Assembly (NCBI GenBank): GCA_018969405.1
Contig: JAGWYK010000018.1
Span: forward strand, 1 to 37,333
Direction of reading: 5' to 3'
From: Acidobacteriota bacterium
GTDB lineage: Bacteria > Actinomycetota > Acidimicrobiia > Acidimicrobiales > Acidimicrobilacustridaceae
DNA length: 37,333 nt
Shown: positions 16,712 through 24,646 of the stretch, piece after piece
How the letters are laid out: every line of letters begins with the position of its first letter
How positions within the stretch are numbered: position 1 is the stretch's first letter
Made by a program: the position numbers and the translations under genes
Notes under the pieces: model-generated
The model's database searches: none
Seen by the model: only the letters and a program-made list of their open reading frames with translations
Told to the model about the DNA's origin: nothing

Positions 16712-18064
16712 TCACAGGGGCAGGGCGTACACCGCCACGAAATCTCGGGTGTCGTTGCTGAGGTAGCGGTCGCCGCTCTTCTCGGAGTCCGGGAGCAGCT
16801 TGCGACCCCGGACCGAGGAGGGGTCGCCGGGCACCGTGGGGGCGTAGAAGTTGAAGGTGGTCCAGGAGGGGTTGATGTCGAGCTCCATGGCCCGGACGCA
16901 CCCGGCCCGCAGCATCAGTTCGGCCAGTGACTGGGCGCCCAGCCCGTTGCCGTAGCCGTACACCAGTGCTCCGGTGGCGGTGACACAGACCGAGGATCGC
17001 CACACCAGCACCTTGTTGCCGAGGGTGTCGCCCCAGGCCCCGTTGGCGTTGTTGTCGAGTCCGGCGGCCGGAACCCCCGGGGCCGCCTTCGCCGTCGGCG
17101 TACCGGCCGGATCGGGCGCACCCCCGCCGTTGTCGATGATGAGATCGAGGTTCTGGCGCACGGCCTGGATGTCGTCGCGCATGGAGATGTCACGCCCCCA
17201 GGCTCCGACGGTGGCCACCCCGTTCTTGAACACCACCAACGAGGCGGCACCCTCGCGCAGCGGCTTGTAGGTGATCCCGTCGAGGTAGAACCCGCCCAGT
17301 GCGTCCTGCATGCGGAAGCCACCGTTGAACGCGGCGATCAGGCTGAGGCGATCGGCCATCGGGACCTGGGAGGGGATGGCGGACCGACCGCCGGGCTCCT
17401 GGGTCCCCGGGTGCACCTCGAAGCGCATCAGTCTCGGATCCATCCACACCAGGCCGTCGAGCACGCTGGTGTGCACCGAGTCGGGTCGCACCTGCGTGGT
17501 GTACATGGACTGTGCGCCGCCGACCAGCGGTCCGACCGGTTGCCAGACACCCTCGTTGGGCACGGGGGTGACCCCATCGGGCACGGCGACATCAGCCGGC
17601 CTGGGCAGGTGCGGCACGACCTTGGTGCCCGCCGGCGTGGTCTCCTGGGTGGTGGTCTCGATGGCCCGATCGGGCTCGCCGCCCTTCTTCGGGGCGTTGC
17701 GTCCGGCCCACCAGGCCTCGATGCGGTTGAGCACCCCACCGAGTCCGTTGTCGCGCATCCATTCGGCGCCGCGCTCGGCGTAGGTGAGGCTGGACGGGGC
17801 CACCATGGCGCGGGTGAACGACAGCGTCGGGAACAGCAGCAGCAGAGCGATGACCCCGAGGACCACCTTCTGCCAGGTCGGTCGGTGCCGCAGCTGCAGA
17901 TGCCGGCGCAGGCCGCGAGTCGCGGTGTCGCCGTCGGCGCGCCGATGGGCGGGACGCGAGGACGCGACGGAGGAGGTCGGGTTCTCGAGGGAACGCCAGA
18001 CGTCGAGGAACTCGTCGGTGTCGTGCTCCGGCTCGGCGACCGGCTCTCGGGGTGGGCTCGTCAT
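16712..18064 (-). CDS. Membrane-anchored phosphodiester glycosidase-family protein (paralogue 2)
   Basis: A 450-residue sister of the downstream gene with the same architecture: cytoplasmic Arg-rich tail, one membrane segment (about 75-95, VLGVIALLLLFPTLSFT) and an extracytoplasmic PF09992-type domain with LIAAFNGGFRMQDALGGFYL, TVGAWGRDI and VRQNLDLIIDNGGG. I use the ATG at 18064 (MTSPPREPV). Upstream in-frame codons to 18367 encode an Arg-rich stretch that overlaps the divergent monooxygenase gene. A TATCCT about 40 bp upstream could be its -10. Both genes start GATCATG. Substrate is unknown, and a role in surface-glycan or teichoic-like polymer trimming is inference. Confidence 0.75.
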   Translation of the reverse strand: MTSPPREPVAEPEHDTDEFLDVWRSLENPTSSVASSRPAHRRADGDTATRGLRRHLQLRHRPTWQKVVLGVIALLLLFPTLSFTRAMVAPSSLTYAERGAEWMRDNGLGGVLNRIEAWWAGRNAPKKGGEPDRAIETTTQETTPAGTKVVPHLPRPADVAVPDGVTPVPNEGVWQPVGPLVGGAQSMYTTQVRPDSVHTSVLDGLVWMDPRLMRFEVHPGTQEPGGRSAIPSQVPMADRLSLIAAFNGGFRMQDALGGFYLDGITYKPLREGAASLVVFKNGVATVGAWGRDISMRDDIQAVRQNLDLIIDNGGGAPDPAGTPTAKAAPGVPAAGLDNNANGAWGDTLGNKVLVWRSSVCVTATGALVYGYGNGLGAQSLAELMLRAGCVRAMELDINPSWTTFNFYAPTVPGDPSSVRGRKLLPDSEKSGDRYLSNDTRDFVAVYALPL

Positions 18065-18216
18065 GATCGGTGCGGCGCCGCAGCGGAGCACGGTCGCCCG
18101 CCGAGGATACGGCACCTGTGCACCGTCCCCACCGCGCGCACGGTGGTCGATCCGATGGGATCGACCCCGGCCTACGATCGCAGCGTCATCGGCTCGGGCA
18201 CAACGGAGGTTCCGGA

Positions 18217-19200
18217 ATGGCGCTGTTCGGGATGCGGTTCGACATGCGGATGCCGGACATCGCGCCGGGCTCGGCGACCGACCGCTATCGCGCCGCGGTC
18301 GACATGGCGGCCTGGGCCGATCGTGTCGGCGTCCTGCTCGTGGTGCTCTCCGAGCACCACGGCTCATCCGATGGGTACCTGCCCTCTCCCATCCCCATGG
18401 CCGCAGCGATCGCGGCGCGCACCTCCACCATCCGGCTCACCCTGTCGGCCCTGATCGCCCCGTTCCACGATCCGCTCCGTCTGGCCGAGGACCTCGCCGT
18501 GCTCGATCTGCTCAGCGGGGGTCGGGTCGATGTGGTGCTGGCCAACGGCTACGTGGCACCTGAGTTCGCCATGTTCGACGTGCCGATGGCCGACCGGGTG
18601 CGCCGCACCACCGAGGCCGTGGCCACGCTCAAGGCGGCCTGGTCCGGGGAGCCCTTCGAACATCGGGGCCGCGTGGTGCAGGTGCTGCCGACGCCCGCGC
18701 AGCCCGGAGGACCCCGCATCTCGCTGGGAGGGTCGGTCGAGGCGGCTGCCCGTCGGGCGGCGCGGATCGCCGATGGCTTCACCCCGTCCACGCCGGACAT
18801 CTGGCCGTTCTACGTCGACGAATGTCGCAAGCTCGGTCGTCCCGATCCCGGCCCGTTCCTCGGCGGCGACACCTCGGTGGTGCATGTCGCCCGCGACGTC
18901 GACGAGGGATGGGAGCAGCTGGCCCCCCACGCCATGCATGAGGTGAACGCCTACGGCGCCTGGTCGGCCGCCGCCGGGCTCGACACCCAGGTCGGCTACG
19001 AGCGCTTCGACGATCCTGATGCGCTGCGGGCCAGTGGTCGGTACCGGGTGATGACTCCGGAGCAGCTGGTCGCCGATCTCACCGAGCGCGGTCCGTTCGC
19101 ATTCACCATGCTCCATCCGCTCGTCGGGGGTCTGCCCCCCGAGGTGGGGTGGCGCAGTCTCGAACTCATCGAGCAGGAGGTGCTGCCCGCGCTCAGCTGA
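18217..19200 (+). CDS. Luciferase-like (LLM class) flavin/F420-dependent oxidoreductase
   Basis: A 327-residue TIM-barrel oxidoreductase of the bacterial-luciferase superfamily, using FMNH2 or F420. It begins MALFGMRFDMRMPD, has SEHHGSSDGYLPSPIPMAAAI and RLAEDLAVLDLLSGGRVDVVLANGY (family core), and ends with HPLVGGLPPEVGWRSLELI. The start at 18217 has GGAGG seven to twelve bases upstream; a longer reading from 18070 adds 49 unrelated residues. TACGAT at 18173-18178 may be its -10. It converges, 6 bp apart, with an Rrf2 regulator and a sulfonate/nitrate-type ABC importer, so a sulfonate-desulfonating role like SsuD is possible but unproven. Confidence 0.85.
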   Translation: MALFGMRFDMRMPDIAPGSATDRYRAAVDMAAWADRVGVLLVVLSEHHGSSDGYLPSPIPMAAAIAARTSTIRLTLSALIAPFHDPLRLAEDLAVLDLLSGGRVDVVLANGYVAPEFAMFDVPMADRVRRTTEAVATLKAAWSGEPFEHRGRVVQVLPTPAQPGGPRISLGGSVEAAARRAARIADGFTPSTPDIWPFYVDECRKLGRPDPGPFLGGDTSVVHVARDVDEGWEQLAPHAMHEVNAYGAWSAAAGLDTQVGYERFDDPDALRASGRYRVMTPEQLVADLTERGPFAFTMLHPLVGGLPPEVGWRSLELIEQEVLPALS

Positions 19201-19206
19201 GCGCGC

Positions 19207-19665
19207 TCAGTGCACCTTCCAGGCATCGGGGGTGTCGACGACCTCGGTGATGTGCGCCGGCAGCTGCCCGTCGACGATCTGGGCGAGGGTGACATGTTCG
19301 AGCACGGCGCGCAGGCCGGCCCGGGCGGCGATCCAGACCTGCTGCAGGTTCTGGGCGGCACCTTCGTAGGTGATGGTCTCGGGGCGACGGCCGCGCACCT
19401 CGGCCAGCGGACCGTCGACGGCGCGCACCACATCGGCGACGGTGATCAGATGCGCCGGGCGGCCGAGGCGGTAGCCGCCGGTGCTGCCCCGTTGGCTCTG
19501 GACCAGACCCGACCGCTTGAGATCCCCGAGGGTGTTCTCGACGAACTTCACCGGCATGTCCTGCGTCTCGGCGATGGTCTGGCCCTTCACCGGCAGACCA
19601 TCGGGCGCGGCGGCGAGGACGAGGAGCGCCCGCATCGCGTAGTCGGCCTTGGCGGAGATCTGCAT
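19207..19665 (-). CDS. Rrf2-family transcriptional regulator (cysteine-free, CymR-like)
   Basis: A 152-residue Rrf2 regulator. The hallmark start MQISAKADYAMRALLVLAA is followed by the winged helix (about residues 25-65, GQTIAETQDMPVKFVENTL, then GLVQSQRGSTGGYRLGRPA) and the dimer helix. It has no cysteine at all, so it cannot carry an Fe-S cluster like IscR or NsrR. Cysteine-free members include CymR, which represses sulfur-assimilation genes. It follows the ABC permease by 65 bp on the same strand, which fits local control of that transporter. CATGAT six bases before ATG may give a leaderless start. Confidence 0.85.
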   Translation of the reverse strand: MQISAKADYAMRALLVLAAAPDGLPVKGQTIAETQDMPVKFVENTLGDLKRSGLVQSQRGSTGGYRLGRPAHLITVADVVRAVDGPLAEVRGRRPETITYEGAAQNLQQVWIAARAGLRAVLEHVTLAQIVDGQLPAHITEVVDTPDAWKVH

Positions 19666-19730
19666 CTCCCCATCATGCCGGTTCGGGGCGCCGATCGCCC
19701 CACCGGCCGGGCGGCGGTGGATCGAGACGG

Positions 19731-20654
19731 TCAGGCGGCCAGTCCCCGGGTGCGGCGCACCCGTCGATCGATGGCTCCGAACACTGCGTCCACGCAGAGT
19801 CCGACGATGAGGATGACGATCATGTAGGCGAGCAGGAGCGGGGCGTCGCTCATGGTGCGGGCGAAGTCGAGGCGCACACCGAGGGAGGCGGTGTTCCCCA
19901 CGATCACGAGCAGTTCACCGGCCATGAGGCTGCGCCAGGCGAAGGCCCATCCCTGCTTGAGGCCGCTCACATAGGACGGCAGTGCGGCGGGCAGGATGAC
20001 CGATCGGAACAGCGTGAAGCCGCGGGCGCCGAGCACGCGACCGGCCCGCACCAGCAGCGGTGGGACATGGTCGACGCCGAAGATCAGACCGTTGGCGATG
20101 GCCGGTGCCGCTCCGAGCACGACCACGAACAGGATGGCCGACTCGGTGAGTTTGAACAGCAGGATGGCGAACGGGAACCACACGATCGAGGGCATGGTCT
20201 GCAGGCCGGTGATGAACGAGCCGAAGGCGCGTCGCACGATCGATGACTGTGAGACCACGGCCCCGAGGGCCGAGCCGATGACCAGCGCGATGGCGAACCC
20301 GATCGCGGCACGACGCATGGTGATGCCCACCGAATGCCAGAAGGTTCCGGTGACCACGAGATCGCGCAGTTCGGCGAACACCTTGGTGGGCGGGGGCAGC
20401 ACATAGGTCGGTTTCCAGCCGGACCACACCACGATCTGCCACAGCACCAGCGCCAGGACCACGGCGCTGATCTTCGGCCACAGCACCGAGAACACCCGTC
20501 GGGCGCGTGGCACCGCAGGGCCCGCTGCGGTCTCGAGACGATCGAGTCCGGCGACGGTGCTGTCGGGTGCGATGTCCGGCGTGATCCCGGTGGTGTGGCC
20601 GGTGCCGGTGCCGGTGCCGGTCCCGGGATCCGGGGTGATCTCAGTCGTCGGCAT
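19731..20654 (-). CDS. ABC transporter permease (sulfonate/nitrate/taurine type)
   Basis: A 307-residue inner-membrane permease with about six membrane segments, of the SsuC/TauC/NrtB family. After a Pro/Gly/Thr-rich N-terminal tail, the first segment is ISAVVLALVLWQIVVWSG. The EAA loop that contacts the ATPase reads RAGRVLGARGFTLFRSVILPAALP. The start I use (20654, MPTTEITPD) overlaps the end of the ATPase gene by 14 bp. A longer reading to 20804 is unlikely because it lies within that gene. The tail contains a short in-frame CCGGTG hexamer repeat. Confidence 0.88.
   Translation of the reverse strand: MPTTEITPDPGTGTGTGTGHTTGITPDIAPDSTVAGLDRLETAAGPAVPRARRVFSVLWPKISAVVLALVLWQIVVWSGWKPTYVLPPPTKVFAELRDLVVTGTFWHSVGITMRRAAIGFAIALVIGSALGAVVSQSSIVRRAFGSFITGLQTMPSIVWFPFAILLFKLTESAILFVVVLGAAPAIANGLIFGVDHVPPLLVRAGRVLGARGFTLFRSVILPAALPSYVSGLKQGWAFAWRSLMAGELLVIVGNTASLGVRLDFARTMSDAPLLLAYMIVILIVGLCVDAVFGAIDRRVRRTRGLAA
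20599..20622. repeat. CCGGTG hexamer repeat in the permease gene
   Basis: Three exact CCGGTG units followed by CCGGTC at 20599-20622 encode a Gly-Thr run in the cytoplasmic N-terminal tail of the permease. Six-base units keep the frame if their number changes. Confidence 0.7.
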
Positions 20655-21432
20655 GGCGACGCACCTCCTGACGGAGCCGTTCGGTGACCTCGCCGGCCAG
20701 CGCGCTGACCTCGGGGGATTCGATGCGGCGGGGGCGATCCAGATCGACGGTGTACTCGGCGATGACCCGACCGGGACGACTGGCCAGCACGAGGATCCGA
20801 TCACCGAGTCGGGCCGCCTCGCGCACGTTGTGGGTGACGAACATGATCGTCACCCCGGTCTCGAACCAGATGCGCTCGAGCTCGTCGTGGAGGATGTCGC
20901 GGGTCATGGCGTCGAGGGCGCCGAAGGGCTCGTCCATGAGCAGCACCGAGGCGTCCTGGGCGAGGGCTCGGGCCAAGGAGACACGCTGGCGCATGCCGCC
21001 GCTGAGTTCGTGGGGGTGCCGGTCGGCGGCCTCGGTGAGCTGCACGAGACGGAGCAGTTCCATGGCCCGATCCCGTCGGGTCGCCCGTCCCTTCATGCCG
21101 GCCAGGCGGAGGCCCAGTTCGACGTTCTCGCGGGCCGACAGCCAGGGGAAGAGCGCTCCCTCCTGGAACATGAGCGACACGACACCGGCGCCGGTGTCGA
21201 CCGTGCCGGTGGTGGGGTGGTCAAGGCCGGCCACGATGTTGAGCAGCGTGGTCTTGCCGCAGCCCGAGGCGCCCACGATGCACACGAACTCACCGGGAGC
21301 GATGTGCAGGTCCATGTCGCTGATGGCGGCCACCGTGGTGGACCCGGTGGTGAAGGTGCGCGACAGGTGATCGATGGAGATCGCCGAGCCGTTGGGCCGG
21401 CGCGTGGGAAGTGGGGCGGCAGCCAGACTCAT
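20641..21432 (-). CDS. ABC transporter ATP-binding protein (sulfonate/nitrate/taurine type)
   Basis: A 263-residue ATPase of the SsuB/TauB/NrtD family that powers the adjacent permease. Walker A is GASGCGKTT, the signature is LSGGMRQRVSLARALAQ, Walker B is VLLMDEPFGALD and the switch His lies in MFVTHNVREAARLGDRIL. I chose the ATG at 21432 (MSLAAAPLP) with AAAGAGAG upstream; a longer reading to 21507 runs into the intergenic promoter region. It is the first gene of a three-gene - strand unit (ATPase, permease, Rrf2), divergent from the binding-protein gene. Confidence 0.92.
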   Translation of the reverse strand: MSLAAAPLPTRRPNGSAISIDHLSRTFTTGSTTVAAISDMDLHIAPGEFVCIVGASGCGKTTLLNIVAGLDHPTTGTVDTGAGVVSLMFQEGALFPWLSARENVELGLRLAGMKGRATRRDRAMELLRLVQLTEAADRHPHELSGGMRQRVSLARALAQDASVLLMDEPFGALDAMTRDILHDELERIWFETGVTIMFVTHNVREAARLGDRILVLASRPGRVIAEYTVDLDRPRRIESPEVSALAGEVTERLRQEVRRHADD

Positions 21433-21450
21433 CGGGAGCTCTCTTTCAGC

Positions 21451-21458
21451 ATGAATCC
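21451..21458 (-). promoter_or_regulatory. GGATTCAT motif upstream of the ABC ATPase gene
   Basis: GGATTCAT read on the - strand lies 18 bp before the ATPase start. The same 8-mer occurs on the + strand at 21562-21569 within the binding-protein promoter. Shared regulation of the divergent genes is inferred. Confidence 0.4.
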
Positions 21459-21545
21459 CATAGGAGTGCTTGAGATTATTGTGGAGATCGCGCGGAGATC
21501 CAGTCACCCCTCACTGATCGACTGGAGCATTCCCCCTCGGGTGAC

Positions 21546-21574
21546 TTGACAAGAGGGTTCCGGATTCATAATTT
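21546..21574 (+). promoter_or_regulatory. Promoter of the ABC binding-protein gene
   Basis: A perfect -35 TTGACA (21546-21551) lies 17 bp before TAATTT (21569-21574); an alternative -10, CATAAT at 21567-21572, has a 15-bp spacer. The region is unusually A+T-rich for this window. GGGAG (21603-21607) then precedes the ATG by six bases. Confidence 0.65.
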
Positions 21575-21584
21575 CCCGTAATCC
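21562..21584. promoter_or_regulatory. Candidate operator over the binding-protein promoter
   Basis: GGATT (21562-21566) and AATCC (21580-21584) form an inverted repeat with 13 bp between arms, covering the -10 region, a typical repressor position. A degenerate 14-bp repeat, TTGAGATTATTGTG (21470-21483) and TTGAGATTGTTCTG (21587-21600), matches at 12 positions. The nearby Rrf2 protein is the obvious candidate ligand, by inference. Confidence 0.45.
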
Positions 21585-21613
21585 TATTGAGATTGTTCTG
21601 TTGGGAGTCCCTC

Positions 21614-22660
21614 ATGACCCGTGTTCGCCTGCTCCTCGCCACCGGCCTCGTGGCCCTCCTCGCCCTCGGCGCCGCCGCCTGCGGTGGTTCCTCGGGTGGT
21701 TCGGCGGCGGAGGGTCCGACGACGATCCGTCTCGGCTACTTCCCCAACCTCACCCACGCCACCGCCATCGTCGGGGTCGAGAACGGGATCTTCGCCGAGA
21801 AGCTCGGCGATGACACCCTCGAGACCAGCCTGTTCAGCGCGGGTCCGGCGGCGGTGGAGGCACTGTTCTCCGGTGCCCTCGACGCCACCTACATCGGGCC
21901 CAACCCCACCATCACCGCGTACGCCAAGTCCGACGGCGCCGCCGTGCGGGTGATCTCCGGCGCCACCTCCGCCGGTGCTGCGCTGGTGGTCACCCCGGAC
22001 ATCAACTCGGCGGCCGATCTCAAGGGGAAGAAGGTCGCCTCCCCGCAGTTGAGCGGCACCCAGGATGTGGCGCTCCGCTGGTGGCTGAAGGACAACGGTC
22101 TGGCCACCGATCCCCAGGGGGGCGGCGATGTCTCGATCGTCCCGCAGGAGAACTCGGCCACCCTCGAGGCCTTCAAGGGTGGCACCATCGCCGGGGCCTG
22201 GGTGCCCGAGCCCTGGGCGACCCGGCTGGTGCAGGAGGGTGGCGGCAAGATCCTCGTCGATGAGCGCACCCTCTGGCCCGGCGGAGAGTTCGTGACCACC
22301 CAGCTGGTGGTGCGCACCGAGTTCCTGCAGAAGCACCCCGATGCCGTGCGCCGTCTCGTCGAGGGTCAGGTGGCGGCCGACGCGTTCGTCAACGCCAACC
22401 CCGAGCAGAGCCAGAAGATCGTCAACGACGCCATCACCAAGTACACCGGCAAGGGCATCGCCCCGGGCGTGGTGACGGCGGCCTGGAAGAACCTCACCTT
22501 CACCAACGATCCGTATCCGTCGACGCTGATCCAGTCGGCCGACCATGCCGTGGCCGTCGGCCTGCTCGACCCGGTGAAGAACCTGACGGGGCTCTACAAC
22601 CTGTCGATCCTCAACTCGGTGCTCGAGGCACAGGGCCAGAAGCCCATCGCGGCGCCCTGA
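21614..22660 (+). CDS. ABC transporter substrate-binding lipoprotein (sulfonate/nitrate type)
   Basis: A 348-residue lipoprotein that delivers the substrate to the divergent permease. A signal sequence ends in a lipobox-like ALGAAAC, with the lipid Cys at about residue 23. The mature part is a type II binding protein of the SsuA/NMT1 kind: IRLGYFPNLTHATAIVGVEN, GALDATYIGPNPTITAYAKS, SAADLKGKKVASPQLSGTQD and IAGAWVPEPWATRLV. The start at 21614 is supported by GGGAG six bases upstream; an upstream TTG at 21587 is less likely. Substrate could be sulfonate, taurine, nitrate or another small anion. Confidence 0.9.
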   Translation: MTRVRLLLATGLVALLALGAAACGGSSGGSAAEGPTTIRLGYFPNLTHATAIVGVENGIFAEKLGDDTLETSLFSAGPAAVEALFSGALDATYIGPNPTITAYAKSDGAAVRVISGATSAGAALVVTPDINSAADLKGKKVASPQLSGTQDVALRWWLKDNGLATDPQGGGDVSIVPQENSATLEAFKGGTIAGAWVPEPWATRLVQEGGGKILVDERTLWPGGEFVTTQLVVRTEFLQKHPDAVRRLVEGQVAADAFVNANPEQSQKIVNDAITKYTGKGIAPGVVTAAWKNLTFTNDPYPSTLIQSADHAVAVGLLDPVKNLTGLYNLSILNSVLEAQGQKPIAAP

Positions 22661-22685
22661 CCGGCCCGAGGGCGCGCCGTGTCGG

Positions 22686-22970
22686 TCAGACGATCTCGCT
22701 GATCTGCATCTGCGGCACGATCGTCGTGTAGTTGGCCACATCGGCCTGCACCGCAGCCGTGCCCTCCACGCCCATCGCAGCACCCAGCGCCTCGAGCGAC
22801 TCGAAGGTGAAGTGCACGGCGGCCTCGTAGGGGCCGTCGATGCCGCGGTCGATCTCGGCGCCGGCCAGACCCCAGGTCGACACGGCCAGCGGCACATGGC
22901 TGGTGGCGTAGTAGTCGTGATCGAAGGTCGCACCCTCGGTCTTCGGATAGAGCACGCTCACGCGGATCAT
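22686..22970 (-). CDS. EthD-family small protein
   Basis: A 94-residue alpha+beta-barrel protein. It begins MIRVSVLYPKTEGATFDHDY and contains YYATSHVPLAV and an acidic C-terminus, matching the EthD family (dimeric ferredoxin-like fold), whose namesake is needed with a P450 for ether-fuel breakdown. GAGGGGG precedes the ATG. It follows the P450 gene by 47 bp on the same strand, so the ferredoxin-P450-EthD order resembles an oxidation operon. The biochemical role of EthD proteins is poorly defined. Confidence 0.8.
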   Translation of the reverse strand: MIRVSVLYPKTEGATFDHDYYATSHVPLAVSTWGLAGAEIDRGIDGPYEAAVHFTFESLEALGAAMGVEGTAAVQADVANYTTIVPQMQISEIV

Positions 22971-23017
22971 GGTGTCCCCCTCAGTGGTTTCGATGGGGGG
23001 ATTGTGGCACGAACCGT

Positions 23018-24229
23018 TCAGGCCCGTTCGAGGATGCGGATGGGCAGGCTGCGCGGCCCGCGCACCTGACCCTGGGAGAAGGTCACCGCCGAGGGATCGG
23101 CCAGCTCGAACCGGGGGAACCGGCGGATGAACTCCTCGATGGCCACGACCATCTCGAGGCGGGCCAGGTTGGAGCCGAGGCAGCGATGGATCCCGAGCCC
23201 GAAGGCCGAGTGGCGGTTGATCTCGCGATCGATGAGCACCTGATCGGCGTTGTCGAAGAACTCGGGATCGCGGTTGGCGGCGGGGAAGCTGAGCAGGATC
23301 CAGTCGTCCTTCTTCATCGGACAGCCCTGGAACTCGAAGTCCTCCTTGACCAGCCGGGCCATGGTGACCGGGGCGTAGGCCCGGAGGAACTCCTCGACCG
23401 CCGAGGGGATGAGCTCGGGGTGGGCGACGAGCCGGGCGAGATCGTCGGGGTTCTGGGCCAGATGCCACAGCGAGGAACCGATGGCCGACCAGGTGGTGTC
23501 GATGCCGGCCACGATGAGCAGCACGATGGTGCCGAACACATGCTCGTCGAGCAGCTTGTTCCCGCCGATCTCGACATCGAGCAGGTAGCTGATGAGATCG
23601 TCGGTCGGGTTGGCCCGGTGGTCCTCGATGAGACCGACGATGTACTCCTCGATGGGCTGGAAGCGGGCGATGCGCTCCTCCACCGGGAGATCGACGGCTT
23701 CGATGATCTCGTGGACGAAATGCCGGAACAGATCCCCATCGGCCGGCGGGAGGCCGACCATCTTGGCGATGACGCCGACCGGGATGTGCTGGGTGTACTG
23801 CAGGCTGGCGTCGATGACCTCGGCGTCGCCCATGTCATCGATGAGGCTGGTGCAGAGGTCTCGTGAGAAGCCCTCGAGGGCGTTGACCGGGCGGGGGGCG
23901 AAGGCCGGCAGCAGCAGGCGCCGGGCCACCTCGTGGAAGGGCGGGTCCGAGGAGATCGGAGGGGCCACGCCGATCGGTGCCGGCGGCGCGTCGTCGCCGG
24001 GACGACCTTCGGTGATGACCACGGTGCGCGAGGTGAAGTGCTCGGTGTCGTTGGCGATGGCCGAGACGGCCTCATGGGTCATCGGTGCCCACATGCCGCC
24101 GTAGCGCTCGCTGTGGGCGATGGGGCACCGCTCGCGCAGGTCCTCCATGATCGGATACGGATCGGCCACCCAGGCCTCGTCGGTGTGATCGAAGTCGGTG
24201 GCGAAGTCGGTGACGGGGGGATGCTGCAT
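23018..24229 (-). CDS. Cytochrome P450
   Basis: A 403-residue soluble bacterial P450 monooxygenase that inserts one oxygen atom into a hydrophobic substrate. The oxygen-activation I-helix motif is AGIDTTWSAIG, the ExxR motif is EFLR in EEFLRAYAP, and the heme-thiolate loop FGLGIHRCLGSNLARLEM supplies the proximal Cys. Length is normal. It starts one base after the stop of a 3Fe-4S ferredoxin gene, the usual electron donor, and is followed by EthD. The substrate is not evident; terpenoid, steroid or ether compounds are possible. Confidence 0.93.
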   Translation of the reverse strand: MQHPPVTDFATDFDHTDEAWVADPYPIMEDLRERCPIAHSERYGGMWAPMTHEAVSAIANDTEHFTSRTVVITEGRPGDDAPPAPIGVAPPISSDPPFHEVARRLLLPAFAPRPVNALEGFSRDLCTSLIDDMGDAEVIDASLQYTQHIPVGVIAKMVGLPPADGDLFRHFVHEIIEAVDLPVEERIARFQPIEEYIVGLIEDHRANPTDDLISYLLDVEIGGNKLLDEHVFGTIVLLIVAGIDTTWSAIGSSLWHLAQNPDDLARLVAHPELIPSAVEEFLRAYAPVTMARLVKEDFEFQGCPMKKDDWILLSFPAANRDPEFFDNADQVLIDREINRHSAFGLGIHRCLGSNLARLEMVVAIEEFIRRFPRFELADPSAVTFSQGQVRGPRSLPIRILERA

Positions 24230-24230
24230 C

Positions 24231-24425
24231 TCAGGCTCCGATCTCGATGGCGTACTCGGGGCAGTTCCCGGCGGCGAGCTCGGCCTTCTTCAACTGGTCG
24301 GCGTCGAGCTCACCGGTGACCAGCACGATGGCGGTGCCGAGGTCGTCGCAGTCGAACAGTTCGGGGGCGAGGCTGTAGCAGCGCCCGTGGCCCTGACATT
24401 TCGCCGTGTCGAGATGGATCTTCAT
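24231..24425 (-). CDS. 3Fe-4S ferredoxin (P450 partner)
   Basis: A 64-residue ferredoxin of the P450-linked kind. The cluster ligands are C10 and C16 (CQGHGRC, lacking the central Cys of a 4Fe-4S motif) and C55 (NCPEYAI). C26 is extra. It should pass electrons from a reductase to the adjacent P450. GAGGAG lies a few bases before the ATG. The stop is one base from the P450 start, so the two are translated together. Confidence 0.92.
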   Translation of the reverse strand: MKIHLDTAKCQGHGRCYSLAPELFDCDDLGTAIVLVTGELDADQLKKAELAAGNCPEYAIEIGA

Positions 24426-24552
24426 GGCACTCCTCGCCGTTCCTGTTGCGGCGGAGAGTCTCCCACGCAGTGATCTCCGGAGCGAAGCCGAACTGCGGTC
24501 GATGCCTCATGACGGCGAGCAGGAGGCCGGGATCAGCGCTCGGGGGCGTCAA

Positions 24553-24606
24553 GGGGCCGTGAATCTTCGCCGGTCGGGCGCTAAGGCCCCGTCAATTCCC
24601 GCCGAT
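24553..24606. promoter_or_regulatory. Repeat and inverted repeat upstream of the KimA-like gene
   Basis: Within the 221-bp gap between the ferredoxin and the transporter, GGGGCC (24553-24558) and GGCCCC (24585-24590) form an inverted repeat. A degenerate direct repeat, CCGTGAATCTTCGCCGG from 24557 and CCGTCAATTCCCGCCGA from 24589, recurs 32 bp apart, about three helical turns. This could be a regulator site (for example of KdpE) or an RNA leader structure; neither is shown. I see nothing else in this gap. Confidence 0.35.
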
Positions 24607-24646
24607 GCCCCTTCCGGTGGATCGGGGTGAGGGGTTGACTCCGGAC

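Noticed and set aside
20599-20622. CCGGTG repeat as a phase-variation switch
   Set aside because: The unit is six bases, so changes keep the frame, and it has only four copies in an unconserved tail; it would alter linker length at most.
24426-24646. A possible c-di-AMP (ydaO) riboswitch before the KimA-like gene
   Set aside because: The family link made it worth looking for, but I cannot match the conserved ydaO core by eye. A covariance search (RF00379) would settle it; a significant hit would reverse this.
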